32,565 nucleotides of DNA from an uncultured Pelagibacteraceae bacterium (GTDB lineage Bacteria > Pseudomonadota > Alphaproteobacteria > Pelagibacterales > Pelagibacteraceae): assembly GCA_902532195.1 (NCBI GenBank), contig CACAHE010000011.1:1-32565 (forward strand), read 5' to 3'. This document shows positions 1-8,691 of the stretch, one piece after another. The first letter of the stretch is position 1; each line of letters opens with the position of its first letter. The notes below the pieces were generated by a model. It did no database searches, was not told the DNA's origin, and was given only the letters and a program-made list of their open reading frames with translations. The position numbers and the translations under genes were made by a program.

Positions 1-4
1 AATT

Positions 5-2110
5 ATGGAAGCAACAGCATCAAATATACTTCAAATTATTATTTTAACAGGTTTATTATCAATTGTTTACGGATATTTTACGGGAAAAAATATTTTAAGC
101 TCTAGTCCGGGCAGTTCAAAAATGCAAGAAATAGCATCTGCTATACAAATTGGAGCTAAAGCTTATTTAAATAGACAATACAAAACAATTGCAATTGTAG
201 GAGTAGTTGTATTATTTATAATTAGTTATGCATTTAGTATTTTAGTTGGAATAGGTTATTTAATTGGTGCCACTCTATCAGGTATAGCAGGATATGTTGG
301 TATGCTTGTATCTGTACAGGCAAATGTCAGAACAGCGGAAGCTTCTAAAAAAGGACTATCACAAGGTTTAGCAATTGCATTTAAATCTGGCGCAGTTACA
401 GGTATGCTGGTTGCAGGTTTAGCGCTTTTAGCAATAGCAGTTTATTATTATTTACTATTATCTTTTGGTGTAGATGAAAGAGAAATTGTTAATGCTTTAG
501 TTGCTTTAGGATTTGGAGCTTCACTAATTTCTATTTTTGCAAGACTTGGAGGAGGTATTTTTACTAAAGGTGCTGACGTAGGTGCAGACCTAGTAGGGAA
601 AGTTGAAGCAGGTATTCCTGAAGACGATCCAAGAAATCCAGCAGTAATAGCAGATAACGTTGGTGATAATGTTGGAGATTGCGCAGGTATGGCTGCTGAC
701 CTATTTGAGACATATGCAGTAACAATAGTTGCTACTATGGTTCTATCATCAATTTTTTTTCATGGAGACCTTAATATGATGGTTTATCCATTATCAATTG
801 GTGGTGCCTGTATATTGACTTCTATTATTGGAACATTTTTTGTAAAATTAGGAAAATCTAAAAATATTATGGCTGCTTTATACAAAGGTTTTGTAGTTAC
901 AGCAGTTACATCTTTATTAATTTTATATCCGATTACTGATTATGTTTTAGGTCTAGATAAAACTTATACAATTTCTGATAAATCATTCACAGGAATGAGT
1001 TTATACATTTGTGGCGTTATAGGTTTAGTTATAACTGGTTTATTAATATGGGTTACAGAATATTATACTGGAACTAATTATAGACCTGTCAAAAGTGTTG
1101 CTTCATCCTCAACAACAGGTCATGGAACTAATGTAATTCAGGGATTAGCAGTTTCAATGGAAGCTACAGCAATCCCAGCTTTAATTATTGTTGGTGGAAT
1201 ACTTTTAACAAATTATATAGCTGGACTATTTGGAATAGCAATTGCAGTAACAACAATGCTTGCATTAGCAGGAATGGTAGTTGCTCTTGATGCATATGGC
1301 CCTGTTACTGATAATGCTGGCGGAATTGCTGAGATGTCTAACTTGCCAAAAAATGTTAGAAAAACAACAGATGCATTAGATGCTGTTGGCAATACTACTA
1401 AAGCTGTTACTAAAGGATACGCTATTGGGTCAGCTGGTTTAGGTGCTTTAGTTTTATTTGCTGCATATACTGAAGATATTAAACATTTTTCAAAAGTTAC
1501 TGGGTCAAAACTAGAGGGAATTGTTGTAACATTTGATTTATCTAATCCTTTTGTAGTTGTTGGATTATTAGTAGGAGGAATGCTCCCTTATTTGTTTGGC
1601 TCAATGGGTATGCAGGCAGTAGGTAGAGCAGGTGGTGCAGTTGTTGTTGAGGTAAGAAGACAATTTAAAAAAATTCCTGGGATTATGAAAAGAAAATCAA
1701 AACCAGATTATGGAAGATTGGTAGACTTATTAACTAAAGCTGCAATTAAAGAAATGATTGTTCCTTCTCTACTTCCAGTATTATCTCCTATAGTTTTATA
1801 TTTATTTATTTTACCAATTGGAGGTCAAGTCGCCGCCTTATCTTCTGTTGGTGCAATGCTTTTAGGAGTTATTATTACAGGATTATTTGTTGCAATATCT
1901 ATGACCGCAGGTGGTGGAGCATGGGATAATGCTAAAAAATATATTGAAGATGGTAATTTCGGAGGAAAAGGATCCGAAGCTCATAAAGCTGCAGTTACAG
2001 GTGATACAGTAGGAGACCCTTATAAAGATACTGCTGGTCCAGCGGTTAATCCAATGATTAAAATTACAAATATAGTTGCATTATTACTTCTAGCTGTAAT
2101 AGCAGGATAA
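5..2110 (+). CDS. hppA: Membrane-bound proton-translocating pyrophosphatase
   Basis: Hydrolyses cytosolic pyrophosphate and uses the energy to pump H+ across the inner membrane. The 701-residue length and many hydrophobic segments (about 16) fit the family. The signature substrate-binding stretch lies at residues about 191-229 ([13 protein letters not shown] followed by [20 protein letters not shown]). A second acidic cluster sits near the C terminus ([10 protein letters not shown], then [15 protein letters not shown]). At about residues 462-467 the sequence reads GNTTKA. In this family, lysine at that place marks the K+-independent class, while K+-dependent enzymes have alanine. The start is 4 bases inside the window, so its promoter cannot be seen. 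It converges on bamE with 2 bases between the stop codons. A proton pump driven by PPi fits an energy-limited marine oligotroph, which is inference. Confidence 0.97.
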   Translation: MEATASNILQIIILTGLLSIVYGYFTGKNILSSSPGSSKMQEIASAIQIGAKAYLNRQYKTIAIVGVVVLFIISYAFSILVGIGYLIGATLSGIAGYVGMLVSVQANVRTAEASKKGLSQGLAIAFKSGAVTGMLVAGLALLAIAVYYYLLLSFGVDEREIVNALVALGFGASLISIFARLGGGIFTKGADVGADLVGKVEAGIPEDDPRNPAVIADNVGDNVGDCAGMAADLFETYAVTIVATMVLSSIFFHGDLNMMVYPLSIGGACILTSIIGTFFVKLGKSKNIMAALYKGFVVTAVTSLLILYPITDYVLGLDKTYTISDKSFTGMSLYICGVIGLVITGLLIWVTEYYTGTNYRPVKSVASSSTTGHGTNVIQGLAVSMEATAIPALIIVGGILLTNYIAGLFGIAIAVTTMLALAGMVVALDAYGPVTDNAGGIAEMSNLPKNVRKTTDALDAVGNTTKAVTKGYAIGSAGLGALVLFAAYTEDIKHFSKVTGSKLEGIVVTFDLSNPFVVVGLLVGGMLPYLFGSMGMQAVGRAGGAVVVEVRRQFKKIPGIMKRKSKPDYGRLVDLLTKAAIKEMIVPSLLPVLSPIVLYLFILPIGGQVAALSSVGAMLLGVIITGLFVAISMTAGGGAWDNAKKYIEDGNFGGKGSEAHKAAVTGDTVGDPYKDTAGPAVNPMIKITNIVALLLLAVIAG

Positions 2111-2112
2111 AA

Positions 2113-2577
2113 TTATTTAGCTTTTCTACGTTTACCCAGAGGGTCGTTTACCCTTTGTATCATGCTAGATAGGAACGAATAAACAAAAGAATCTTTTGAA
2201 TAGACACTCGATGTAACTTTATCAGTATATTCTAATTCATTCATTTGATTAATATCTAAAAAGTCTTTTTTAGCAAGCAATCCCATTTCATTAATTTCGA
2301 GAATTAATACGTTATTTTTTTCAAGTTTTTTTTTACCAAGCTGATAAATTTTAGATCCAGTTTTCTGTCTTTCTATATAAATCCATAAATCATTATCAAA
2401 ACTACCTTTTGTTGAAGGCGGACCTAATAAACTCACTATATCATTTTTATTAGACTTATTGATTTCTAGCTTTTTTTGTTTTTCATTTAAGTAAGGAACA
2501 CCGTGTGTTTTTTCCACTTTATTAATAGAGCAGTTTGAAATAAATAAAGTTATAAATATTATTATAAATTTTTTCAT
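2113..2577 (-). CDS. bamE: BamE/SmpA/OmlA-family outer-membrane assembly lipoprotein
   Basis: Probable small lipoprotein of the BAM complex, which inserts beta-barrel proteins into the outer membrane. I start it at [16 protein letters not shown] (154 residues). This gives a classic lipoprotein signal with Cys16 as the lipid site; the six extra residues of a longer reading would spoil the signal. The SmpA/OmlA-like part follows: a segment around NKNDIVSLLGPPSTKGSF and then a strand-rich part with LWIYIERQ. A tail of about 50 residues extends beyond the usual domain. The start codon overlaps the divergent start codon of the next gene in a shared CATG. The order bamE next to a bc1 chaperone gene is common in alphaproteobacteria. 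Family assignment is good; membership of BAM is inferred from family. Confidence 0.85.
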   Translation of the reverse strand: MKKFIIIFITLFISNCSINKVEKTHGVPYLNEKQKKLEINKSNKNDIVSLLGPPSTKGSFDNDLWIYIERQKTGSKIYQLGKKKLEKNNVLILEINEMGLLAKKDFLDINQMNELEYTDKVTSSVYSKDSFVYSFLSSMIQRVNDPLGKRRKAK

Positions 2578-3049
2578 GAACAATAAATATATCAATATCT
2601 ATAATAATTTAATGTGTTTAACTAGAAATAAAAAAATCTTTTTTGATTGTGATATTAAAGATAATTTTTCATCAAGATTAATACTATTTTTACTACATTT
2701 TGCCTTTTTTTTGACTAGTTACAAAGATGCAAATGATAAAAAATTATTACAAAATATATATGATTTTATTTTTAAACAAATAGATGCAAGTTTAAGAGAA
2801 AGTGGAGATGGTGATGTTTCAGTAAATAAAAAAATGAAAACTTATATCAATGTCTTTCATTCTATAATTCCACAGATTGAAAAATGGAATGACAAGAATA
2901 TTGATAATAAGAACGATATATTGAAAAAATACCTGTTTTATAACAACAAGTTACCTATATTAGCTTCATATTTTGATAAATATTTAATATATTTAACAAA
3001 TAAAAATTTGAATTTTTTTACAAAAAGTGTAAATAAACATAAATTTTAA
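2576..3049 (+). CDS. Ubiquinol-cytochrome c chaperone family protein (CBP3-like)
   Basis: Likely helps assemble cytochrome b of the bc1 complex, as CBP3/UQCC1 does in mitochondria. At 157 residues it is shorter than many homologues. Recognisable features are the N-terminal helix [16 protein letters not shown], the LLHFAFFL segment that corresponds to the LHxFL region of the family, and the most diagnostic part, [18 protein letters not shown], matching the family pattern of a DxSLRExGVGDxxVxKxMK core. The start at 2576 keeps the first conserved helix, so the internal ATG at 2612 is unlikely. It is divergent from bamE with no spacer and lies 2 bases before rpmF. The family call rests on motif recognition from memory. 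Confidence 0.75.
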   Translation: MNNKYINIYNNLMCLTRNKKIFFDCDIKDNFSSRLILFLLHFAFFLTSYKDANDKKLLQNIYDFIFKQIDASLRESGDGDVSVNKKMKTYINVFHSIIPQIEKWNDKNIDNKNDILKKYLFYNNKLPILASYFDKYLIYLTNKNLNFFTKSVNKHKF

Positions 3050-3051
3050 TT

Positions 3052-3231
3052 ATGGCTGTACCAAAACGAAAAACTACTAAATCTAGATCTGGAAAAAGAA
3101 GATCTCATATATCTCATTCTATCAAAAATGTGATCGAAGATAAAAAATCAGGCGAATACAGACTCTCTCATCATCTAGATTTAAAAACTGGTTTCTATAA
3201 AGGAAGACAAGTACTAGATCCAAAGGATTAA
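3052..3231 (+). CDS. rpmF: Ribosomal protein L32 (bL32)
   Basis: Large-subunit ribosomal protein of 59 residues, easily missed by length cut-offs. The N terminus [19 protein letters not shown] is the typical bL32 start, and the C-terminal half contains [16 protein letters not shown]. It lacks the zinc-binding cysteine pairs found in some bL32 proteins. It sits 2 bases after the bc1 chaperone gene and 10 bases before plsX. Pairing of rpmF with plsX is a widespread bacterial arrangement. I found the frame by direct translation; it runs from ATG to a TAA at 3229-3231. Confidence 0.96.
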   Translation: MAVPKRKTTKSRSGKRRSHISHSIKNVIEDKKSGEYRLSHHLDLKTGFYKGRQVLDPKD

Positions 3232-3241
3232 TTATATTTCA

Positions 3242-4249
3242 ATGAAAGATAAAATTATAATTGCAGTTGATGCAATGGGAGGTGAAGGTGCACCAAAAAA
3301 AATAATTGATGGAATTATTTTACATTTAAAAAAAAATAATGATGTTTTTTATAAAATTTTTGGAAACAAAAATGAAATTTTAAATATTTTACCAAAAGAT
3401 TTGATGAACAATTCATTGGAAATCATCCATACAGATGAAAAAGTTTTAGATAATGATTCAGCTTTAGAAGGTGCAAAAAAAAGTAAAAAAACTAGTATGT
3501 GGATGGCAGTTGAAAGTGTCAAAAATAAAGATTCAGATATTGTAATTTCAGCAGGAAATACTGGTGCATTATTTGTTATTTCAAAATTAAATCTTAAGAT
3601 GATCGATAATATTGATAAACCAGCATTATCCGGTTTGTGGCCTAATAAATATGGAATGAATGTAGTTCTCGATCTTGGAGCCAATATTGAATGTAGCGAA
3701 AAGAATTTAATTGATTTTTGTATAATGGGTGCATCTCTTCACAAAGCACTCTTTCCAGACGAAAAATCTAAAGTTGCCTTATTGAACATTGGATCTGAAG
3801 ATATAAAAGGGCATGAATTAATTAGATCTGCTTATCAAAAAATAAATAACATAAAAGATTATGATTTTGAATTTAGTGGATATATTGAAGGAAATAATAT
3901 TATGAATGGTGATGTCAACGTCATTGTTACTGACGGTTTTACTGGAAACATAGCTTTAAAAACTGCAGAGGGAACAGCAAATTTTATCACTAAGGAAATT
4001 AAAAAAAATATGACTTCTGGTATAATAGGAAAGATTCTTACCATGTTAAATTATAAAAATTTAATGAGATTTAAAAAGAGATTAGATCCAAGATTATACA
4101 ATGGTGCAATTTTTATTGGTTTAAATTCTCCAGTAATTAAGAGCCATGGATCGACAGACCATGTAGGCTTTGCCCATTCACTTGATGTTTGTAAAAAAAT
4201 TGTAAAAGGTGATTTAATTAATAAAATTAAAAGCAATATAAATAAATGA
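3242..4249 (+). CDS. plsX: Phosphate acyltransferase PlsX
   Basis: Converts acyl-ACP and phosphate to acyl-phosphate, the acyl donor that PlsY uses to begin phospholipid synthesis. At 335 residues it has normal length. Family features include the start IIIAVDAMGGEGAPKKII, the SAGNTGALFVISKL loop, the LGANIECSEKNLIDF segment, and NVIVTDGFTGNIALKTAEG. It lies between rpmF and ihfA and overlaps ihfA by 4 bases (ATGA), so the two are probably cotranscribed and translationally coupled. In many alphaproteobacteria fabH follows plsX. Here it is absent from this position and ihfA follows directly. Confidence 0.96.
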   Translation: MKDKIIIAVDAMGGEGAPKKIIDGIILHLKKNNDVFYKIFGNKNEILNILPKDLMNNSLEIIHTDEKVLDNDSALEGAKKSKKTSMWMAVESVKNKDSDIVISAGNTGALFVISKLNLKMIDNIDKPALSGLWPNKYGMNVVLDLGANIECSEKNLIDFCIMGASLHKALFPDEKSKVALLNIGSEDIKGHELIRSAYQKINNIKDYDFEFSGYIEGNNIMNGDVNVIVTDGFTGNIALKTAEGTANFITKEIKKNMTSGIIGKILTMLNYKNLMRFKKRLDPRLYNGAIFIGLNSPVIKSHGSTDHVGFAHSLDVCKKIVKGDLINKIKSNINK

Positions 4250-4548
4250 GAATTAATTTAACAAAAAAAGATATAATTAACTCAGCATATTTACAGCTTG
4301 GTTTCCCAAAGAAGATTATCGATTTATTATATGAAGACCTAATTAATCTATTAATTGAAAATCTTAGAGAAAAAAATAAAGTTAAAATTAGCAAATTCGG
4401 AACTTTTACTATTAGATTAAAAAACAAAAGACTAGGAAGAAATCCTAAAACCAAAGAAGAAAAAATAATTTCAGAAAGAAAGGTTGTATTATTTAAACCA
4501 TCAAAAGAATTTAAAGAATTTATAAATAAATCAGATGGAAAAAATTAA
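4246..4548 (+). CDS. ihfA: Integration host factor alpha subunit
   Basis: DNA-bending nucleoid protein of the HU/IHF family, 100 residues. The order of elements is right: an N-terminal helical dimerisation part (LTKKDIINSAYLQLGF), the KVKISKFGTFTIRLKNKRLGRNPKT beta-arm region with the Pro in GRNPKT that intercalates into DNA in IHF and HU, and the C-terminal FKPSKEFKEFIN helix. Placement after plsX and before a MerR gene is the usual alphaproteobacterial locus of ihfA, which favours the alpha subunit over HU or IHF-beta. It overlaps plsX by 4 bases and the MerR gene by 14. Confidence 0.9.
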   Translation: MRINLTKKDIINSAYLQLGFPKKIIDLLYEDLINLLIENLREKNKVKISKFGTFTIRLKNKRLGRNPKTKEEKIISERKVVLFKPSKEFKEFINKSDGKN

Positions 4549-4912
4549 CTCAGATTATAAAACTATTAGTGAAGTTGCTAAAATATTAAATCTTATTAAT
4601 ACTAAAACAGGTAAAATTAACACTCATACTTTAAGATTTTGGGAAAAACAGTTTAAACAAATAAGGCCCATTATACTTTCAGGCAGAAGAAGATACTATG
4701 ATAATAAATCAATAGAGTTGCTTAAACAGATTAAGTACCTTTTAAAAGATAAAGGTATGACTATTAATGGTGTAAAAAAAATTTTAATTAATAAAAAAAC
4801 ATTTGAACTTGACGAAATTAGTGATAGCTCTATAAATATTAATAAAAATAATTTAAAATTTAAAATTAAAAAAATTTCTAAGTTATTAAAAGAAATTAAA
4901 AAGATTAAATAA
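4535..4912 (+). CDS. MerR-family transcriptional regulator
   Basis: Small DNA-binding regulator of 125 residues. The N-terminal winged helix-turn-helix runs over roughly residues 9-75: TISEVAKILNL, then HTLRFWEKQFKQIRP, then GRRRYYDNKSIELLKQIKYLL, the standard MerR pattern in which R-Y-Y/F-x-D follows the wing. The C-terminal part is a lysine-rich helix, likely a short coiled-coil dimer region. No metal-binding cysteines or effector domain are visible. The family is conserved next to ihfA in alphaproteobacteria; its target is unknown to me. The start ATG overlaps the end of ihfA by 14 bases, and the stop is 1 base before rpmG. Confidence 0.85.
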   Translation: MEKINSDYKTISEVAKILNLINTKTGKINTHTLRFWEKQFKQIRPIILSGRRRYYDNKSIELLKQIKYLLKDKGMTINGVKKILINKKTFELDEISDSSININKNNLKFKIKKISKLLKEIKKIK

Positions 4913-4913
4913 A

Positions 4914-5105
4914 ATGGCAAAAAAAACTCATGTAAAAGTAAGATTAGTTCCTGAAGCTAAACCTAATAGTTCATTTTTTTATTATGTAAAAAAACCTGCC
5001 GGAGGAGAAAAAGCTAAAGTCAAATTAAAAGCTAAAAAGTATAATCCAGCTACACGTAAACATGAATTATTTGTTGAAAAAAAACTACCACCTCATAGTA
5101 AATAA
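4914..5105 (+). CDS. rpmG: Ribosomal protein L33 (bL33)
   Basis: Large-subunit ribosomal protein of 63 residues. The start MAKKTHVKVRLVPEAKPNSSFFYYVKK has the usual bL33 pattern (MAKxxxxxIxLVSxAGTGxFY), and the KLKAKKYNPATRKHELFVEKKL part is the conserved LKKYDPxxRKHxxxxExK tail. The zinc-ribbon cysteines of some bL33 paralogues are absent. The central loop AKPNSSFFYYVKKPAGGEKAKV is a few residues longer than the enterobacterial form. It closes the plus-strand run and meets the chorismate mutase gene end to end with no spacer. Confidence 0.9.
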   Translation: MAKKTHVKVRLVPEAKPNSSFFYYVKKPAGGEKAKVKLKAKKYNPATRKHELFVEKKLPPHSK

Positions 5106-5396
5106 TTATTTTATTTTAAAATTCCTTTTTTCATAGTCTATAAAAGCATAAATCATATTTTTCCAAATTCTTTTTGTAATTTTTGGATCTATTTTATTTT
5201 TTTTTGATTTTTTTCTTATTTCCCTAAGAATGAAATTTATTCTTTTTTTGTCTACAATTTGCTTTTTATAATCTTTTAGATTTAACACTTTATTGACTAA
5301 TTCTAACCTTCTTTTAATTATTTTTAATAAAGAAAAATCTAATTTATCTAATTTTTTTCTTAATAGAAGCAATTGTTTTTTTTTATATGGCGACAT
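5106..5396 (-). CDS. Chorismate mutase, AroQ type
   Basis: Probably rearranges chorismate to prephenate at the entry to phenylalanine and tyrosine synthesis. It is 96 residues and almost all helical, matching the stand-alone AroQ fold. The N-terminal helix LRKKLDKLDFSLLKIIKRRLELVNKV fits the family pattern LRxxIDxxDxxLLxLLxxRxxL, with Arg39 at the expected active-site place. Lys48 and a downstream KRINFILREI segment fit the second helix. The protein is very basic and diverged. The stop abuts rpmG, and the start is 43 bases from the divergent heme A synthase gene. No partner prephenate enzyme is in the window. Confidence 0.75.
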   Translation of the reverse strand: MSPYKKKQLLLLRKKLDKLDFSLLKIIKRRLELVNKVLNLKDYKKQIVDKKRINFILREIRKKSKKNKIDPKITKRIWKNMIYAFIDYEKRNFKIK

Positions 5397-5439
5397 TTAT
5401 TTAATTGGATTTGTTTATAATTATTATATTTATTGTTTT

Positions 5440-6456
5440 ATGTATATAGAAAAAAATTATCTAAATAAATATATTTGTATTTGGCTTGGTGCTATGTTTT
5501 GGATAATATCTTTAATGATAGTAGTCGGTGGATTAACCAGACTAACTGATTCTGGTTTATCAATTACACAGTGGGAATTATTTTCTGGAATTTTCCCTCC
5601 ATTCAATGATGTTCAATGGCAAAGTTATTTTAATTTATATAAAGAAATCCCTGAATTTAAATTACAAAATTATTCTATGACAATTAATGAATTTAAAGTA
5701 ATTTTTTGGTGGGAGTGGGCACATAGATTTCTTGGTAGATTGATTGGAATTTTCTTTTTACTTCCACTAATTTATTTTCAATATAAATTAGGTTTCAATA
5801 AGACAAAAAGTTTATTTTTAATTTTTATTCTTATCTGCTTTCAAGGTTTTATAGGATGGTACATGGTATCTAGTGGATTAATCGACAGAGTTGATGTAAG
5901 TCATTTTCGTCTTTCGGTTCATTTAATAGTTGCTTTTGTTATTTTATCTTTAATATATTGGAATTTTTTATCATACAAAATAGTAGCAAATTTTAAAAAC
6001 CAATTTTCACAAAATTTAATTATCTTATTTATAATTTTGATTTTTTTACAAATATGCTTTGGTGCATTTGTTGCAGGCATGGATGCGGGTAAAATATATA
6101 ATTCTTGGCCATTAATGGGCAATAATTATTTTCCTGACGATAACTCAATACATAATTTATTTAAAATTAATGCTTTTAATGATCCATCGCTAGTTCAATT
6201 TATTCATAGAAATTTAGCTTATGTAATTGTATTTTATTATTTATTTATTTTATACTTAGCTTTTAAAAAGCGTAAAACTGATTATTTTAAAATTTTAAAA
6301 GTAATAGGTTTAATTTTATTTATTCAAATCTTTTTAGGAATTTTAACTTTGCTATTTGGTGCTCACATAATACTTGCATCTTTGCACCAAATAGGTTCTA
6401 TTTTTTTAGTAAGTTCAACTATTTATTTACTTTTCTATAATAAAAAAATTAACTAA
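5440..6456 (+). CDS. ctaA: Heme A synthase (COX15/CtaA)
   Basis: Inner-membrane enzyme that oxidises heme O to heme A for aa3-type cytochrome oxidase. I start at ATG 5440 (MYIEKNYLNKYICIWLGAMFW, 338 residues); the longer frame to 5293 runs through the oppositely coded chorismate mutase and adds nothing family-like. It has eight likely membrane helices in two four-helix halves. The paired heme-ligand histidines are in WEWAHRFLGRLIG and FRLSVHLIVAF in the first half, and in VQFIHRNLAYVIV and ASLHQIGSIF in the second. The segment VGGLTRLTDSGLSITQWE is the hallmark of the proteobacterial/mitochondrial COX15 branch. Its last 8 bases overlap the end of metY on the other strand. Confidence 0.95.
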   Translation: MYIEKNYLNKYICIWLGAMFWIISLMIVVGGLTRLTDSGLSITQWELFSGIFPPFNDVQWQSYFNLYKEIPEFKLQNYSMTINEFKVIFWWEWAHRFLGRLIGIFFLLPLIYFQYKLGFNKTKSLFLIFILICFQGFIGWYMVSSGLIDRVDVSHFRLSVHLIVAFVILSLIYWNFLSYKIVANFKNQFSQNLIILFIILIFLQICFGAFVAGMDAGKIYNSWPLMGNNYFPDDNSIHNLFKINAFNDPSLVQFIHRNLAYVIVFYYLFILYLAFKKRKTDYFKILKVIGLILFIQIFLGILTLLFGAHIILASLHQIGSIFLVSSTIYLLFYNKKIN

Positions 6457-7774
6457 CTGCTTTCAAACTAGGTTTTCCAGAGGCTCCTAAAGCTTGCTCT
6501 AAGTCCGCTATAATATCATCCGGATGTTCAATACCTATAGATAATCTTACATATCCTGGAGTAACACCCGCAGATAGCAATTCCTCTTCAGTTAATTGAC
6601 TATGTGTAGTAGTCGCTGGATGAATAGCTAAACTTCTTGCATCACCTATGTTAGCAACATGATAAAACATCTTTAAAGCTTCTATAAATTTTTTACCAGC
6701 TTCGACTCCACCTTTTAATTCAATACCAACAAGTGCTCCATTTCCACCTTTAAAGTATTTTTTTGACCTATCAGCTATTTCTCCTTCATGAAGGGTAGGA
6801 TAAATTACTCTATCAACATTTTTATGTTTACTTAAATAATTAACAACTTTTTCAGCATTTGAGCAATGTTGTTTCATTCTAAGAGGTACAGTTTCTAATC
6901 CTTGAATTATGCCCCAAGCATTATCAGGTGCTAAAGGTGCACCTAAATCTCTCAACAAACAGACTCTTGCTCTTACAGCAAATGTTACATTTGCCCCTGT
7001 TAATTGTGGAACAACTTGTCCCCATATCGCACCACCATAACTAGCATCTGGTTCATTAAAGTTAGGTTGTCTCTTTGGATCAGCAGTCCAATCGAAATTT
7101 CCTCCATCTACTAAACAACCTCCAATAACAGTACCATGTCCACCGATAAATTTTGTTAATGAATGAACCACTACTGCTGCACCATGTTCTATGGGTTTAC
7201 AAATAACTGGTGAAGCTGTGTTATCCATTATTAATGGAATATTATGTTTTCTTCCAATATCAGCCACTTCTTGAATTGGAAATACTCTAAGATATGGATT
7301 TGGTAAAGTTTCTGCATAAAAACATCTTGTTTTTTCATCAATTAACTTTTCAAAATTTTTTGGATCAGCAGGATCAGCATATCTACATTCAATCCCTAAT
7401 TTTTTTAATGTATGAGTAAATAAATTTACTGTTCCACCATATAAATCTGTTGAGCTAATGAAATTATCGCCTGATGAACATATATTTACAATTGCAAATG
7501 TAGAAGCAGCTTGACCTGAACCAACACTTACACATGCCAAACCACTTTCTAAGGCAGCTACTCTTTTTTCAAGAACATCGTTTGTTGGATTCATAATTCT
7601 AGTATAAATATTTCCAAACTCTTTTAGGGCAAATAAATTTGCAGCATGTTCAGTACTATTAAATTGATATGAAGTAGTTCTATATAATGGAACAGCTACA
7701 GCAGTCGTAGCCGGATCGCTTCTATAATCTCCACCATGTAGAGCTATTGTTTCTGGATTTTTTAATTTAGTCAT
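6449..7774 (-). CDS. metY: O-acetylhomoserine sulfhydrylase (MetY-type PLP enzyme)
   Basis: Makes homocysteine from O-acetylhomoserine and sulfide, or methionine directly from methanethiol. It is 441 residues from MTKLKNPETIALHGGDYRSD. I chose this ATG because AGGAG lies 6 bases upstream, while the 12-codon longer reading runs into the riboswitch. Cys/Met-metabolism PLP features are SGQAASTFA, LYGGTVNLF, DNTASPVICKP and the PLP lysine (about K208) in VVHSLTKFIGGHG. The 40-residue insert after the PLP lysine is typical of MetY-class rather than MetB/MetZ-class enzymes. It is controlled by the SAM-V-like element just upstream. SAR11 bacteria lack assimilatory sulfate reduction and need reduced sulfur, so this step is central for them (established for the clade, applied here by inference). 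Confidence 0.92.
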   Translation of the reverse strand: MTKLKNPETIALHGGDYRSDPATTAVAVPLYRTTSYQFNSTEHAANLFALKEFGNIYTRIMNPTNDVLEKRVAALESGLACVSVGSGQAASTFAIVNICSSGDNFISSTDLYGGTVNLFTHTLKKLGIECRYADPADPKNFEKLIDEKTRCFYAETLPNPYLRVFPIQEVADIGRKHNIPLIMDNTASPVICKPIEHGAAVVVHSLTKFIGGHGTVIGGCLVDGGNFDWTADPKRQPNFNEPDASYGGAIWGQVVPQLTGANVTFAVRARVCLLRDLGAPLAPDNAWGIIQGLETVPLRMKQHCSNAEKVVNYLSKHKNVDRVIYPTLHEGEIADRSKKYFKGGNGALVGIELKGGVEAGKKFIEALKMFYHVANIGDARSLAIHPATTTHSQLTEEELLSAGVTPGYVRLSIGIEHPDDIIADLEQALGASGKPSLKAVS

Positions 7775-7780
7775 TTTTAT

Positions 7781-7840
7781 CTCCTTTTTTAGTATTTTAG
7801 CATTATGCAAGGCAACAATACAGTTCTAATACCTACCGAA
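7781..7840 (-). ncRNA. SAM-V-like riboswitch of metY
   Basis: Read on the minus strand, the 60 bases before metY hold the core shared by SAM-II and SAM-V aptamers: AACTGTATTG in the first loop and CTAAAAAAGGAG at the 3' end. A first stem can form between 7833-7837 (GGTAG) and 7811-7815 (TTGCC). The loop sequence GTATT (7828-7832) is complementary to AATAC (7792-7796), which gives the expected pseudoknot. The Shine-Dalgarno AGGAG (7781-7785) lies inside or beside the pseudoknot strand, so ligand binding would hide it and stop translation. SAM-V is an established class found upstream of metY in Pelagibacter. I recognised it by core motif and context, not by a covariance search. Confidence 0.82.
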
Positions 7841-7847
7841 AATGTTA

Positions 7848-7886
7848 AGAAAAAACCTTTTTAGCTATTAATTTATTAGGTTTTTG
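7848..7886 (-). terminator. Possible weak intrinsic terminator after the hydrolase gene
   Basis: On the minus strand the hydrolase stop region AAAAACCT (7878-7885) can pair with AGGTTTTT (7851-7858), with the T-run within and just after the 3' arm. The loop is long (19 bases) and the stem AT-rich, so it may be weak. It would separate the hydrolase transcript from metY and give the riboswitch its own transcript. Confidence 0.4.
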
Positions 7887-8691
7887 GTGGATAATTAGTG
7901 GTAATAAATTTTTTTAATACAGCTAGAACTCTATCAGCTTCTTCTAGTAGCATCATATGCCCACAGTTATCAATAATATCTACTTTACTTCCATCTATTA
8001 GATCAGCTAATTTTTTTCCTTCTTTTACTGGACACATTTTATCATCAGTGGCTAGAATTGATAAAGTTGGTATTTTAATTTTTTTTGCAGCCTCGAAACC
8101 ATTTTTATAATTATCACATGCTCTAAAATCTACGCCCAAAGTATCCTTTATAGTTCTTGATTTAGCTAACATTCCACCTGTATTGATATGATATAAACCG
8201 GGGACAGGGTGACCACCAAAATGACCTGCTGGTCCATGGGCCCAATCCATCATTAAATCTACTGCTTTTGGATCACTATTTTCTGCAAGAGATAATAATT
8301 CAGGATTCATAGGTATTGCGCCAGCTCCACCAATTAAACTTAAAGTTTTTATTTTGTCTTGGTATCTAGATGCACATTCAACAGTAACCAAACAGCCTTG
8401 CGAATGTCCTACTAAAGATGCTTCTTTATATCCAACAGCATCTATCACATTACTAATCCAATCAGCCATTTCTTCGATAGACTTTAAACTTTTACCCCCA
8501 GACAGTCCATGACCAGGTAAATCTAACGCTAAAACACTATAACCATGAAACGCAAAATATCTTGTCTGAAGAACCCAAGTCATATGAGTTAAACCACTTC
8601 CGTGAACAAAAATAATTAATGGTTTATTTTTATCGAAAGGACGACCGCCAGTAGAGGCATAAACCTCTTCATTATTTACCTTAAATTTCAT
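7876..8691 (-). CDS. Alpha/beta-hydrolase fold protein
   Basis: Serine hydrolase of unknown substrate, 271 residues, cytosolic (no signal peptide). The oxyanion-hole motif is HGSG at residues 30-33. The nucleophile elbow GHSQG places Ser97, the acid is Asp216 or Asp217 in SILATDD, and the base is His245 in NCGHMMLLE, so the full triad is present. The segment between residues about 125 and 200 is the cap domain. The gene lies between two sulfhydrylase genes on the same strand and overlaps the upstream one by 4 bases (ATGA). That suggests a role near methionine or acyl-homoserine metabolism, for instance esterase or thioesterase action on an acylated homoserine. It does not look like MetX, which is longer. 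The substrate is a guess. Confidence 0.88.
   Translation of the reverse strand: MKFKVNNEEVYASTGGRPFDKNKPLIIFVHGSGLTHMTWVLQTRYFAFHGYSVLALDLPGHGLSGGKSLKSIEEMADWISNVIDAVGYKEASLVGHSQGCLVTVECASRYQDKIKTLSLIGGAGAIPMNPELLSLAENSDPKAVDLMMDWAHGPAGHFGGHPVPGLYHINTGGMLAKSRTIKDTLGVDFRACDNYKNGFEAAKKIKIPTLSILATDDKMCPVKEGKKLADLIDGSKVDIIDNCGHMMLLEEADRVLAVLKKFITTNYPPKT

Noticed and set aside
3349..4454. Several minus-strand frames over plsX and ihfA
   Set aside because: Shadows of well-supported plus-strand genes with no recognisable domains.
5293..5439. Longer N-terminal extension of the heme A synthase frame
   Set aside because: It runs antisense through the chorismate mutase gene and lacks family-like sequence; ATG 5440 begins the conserved protein.
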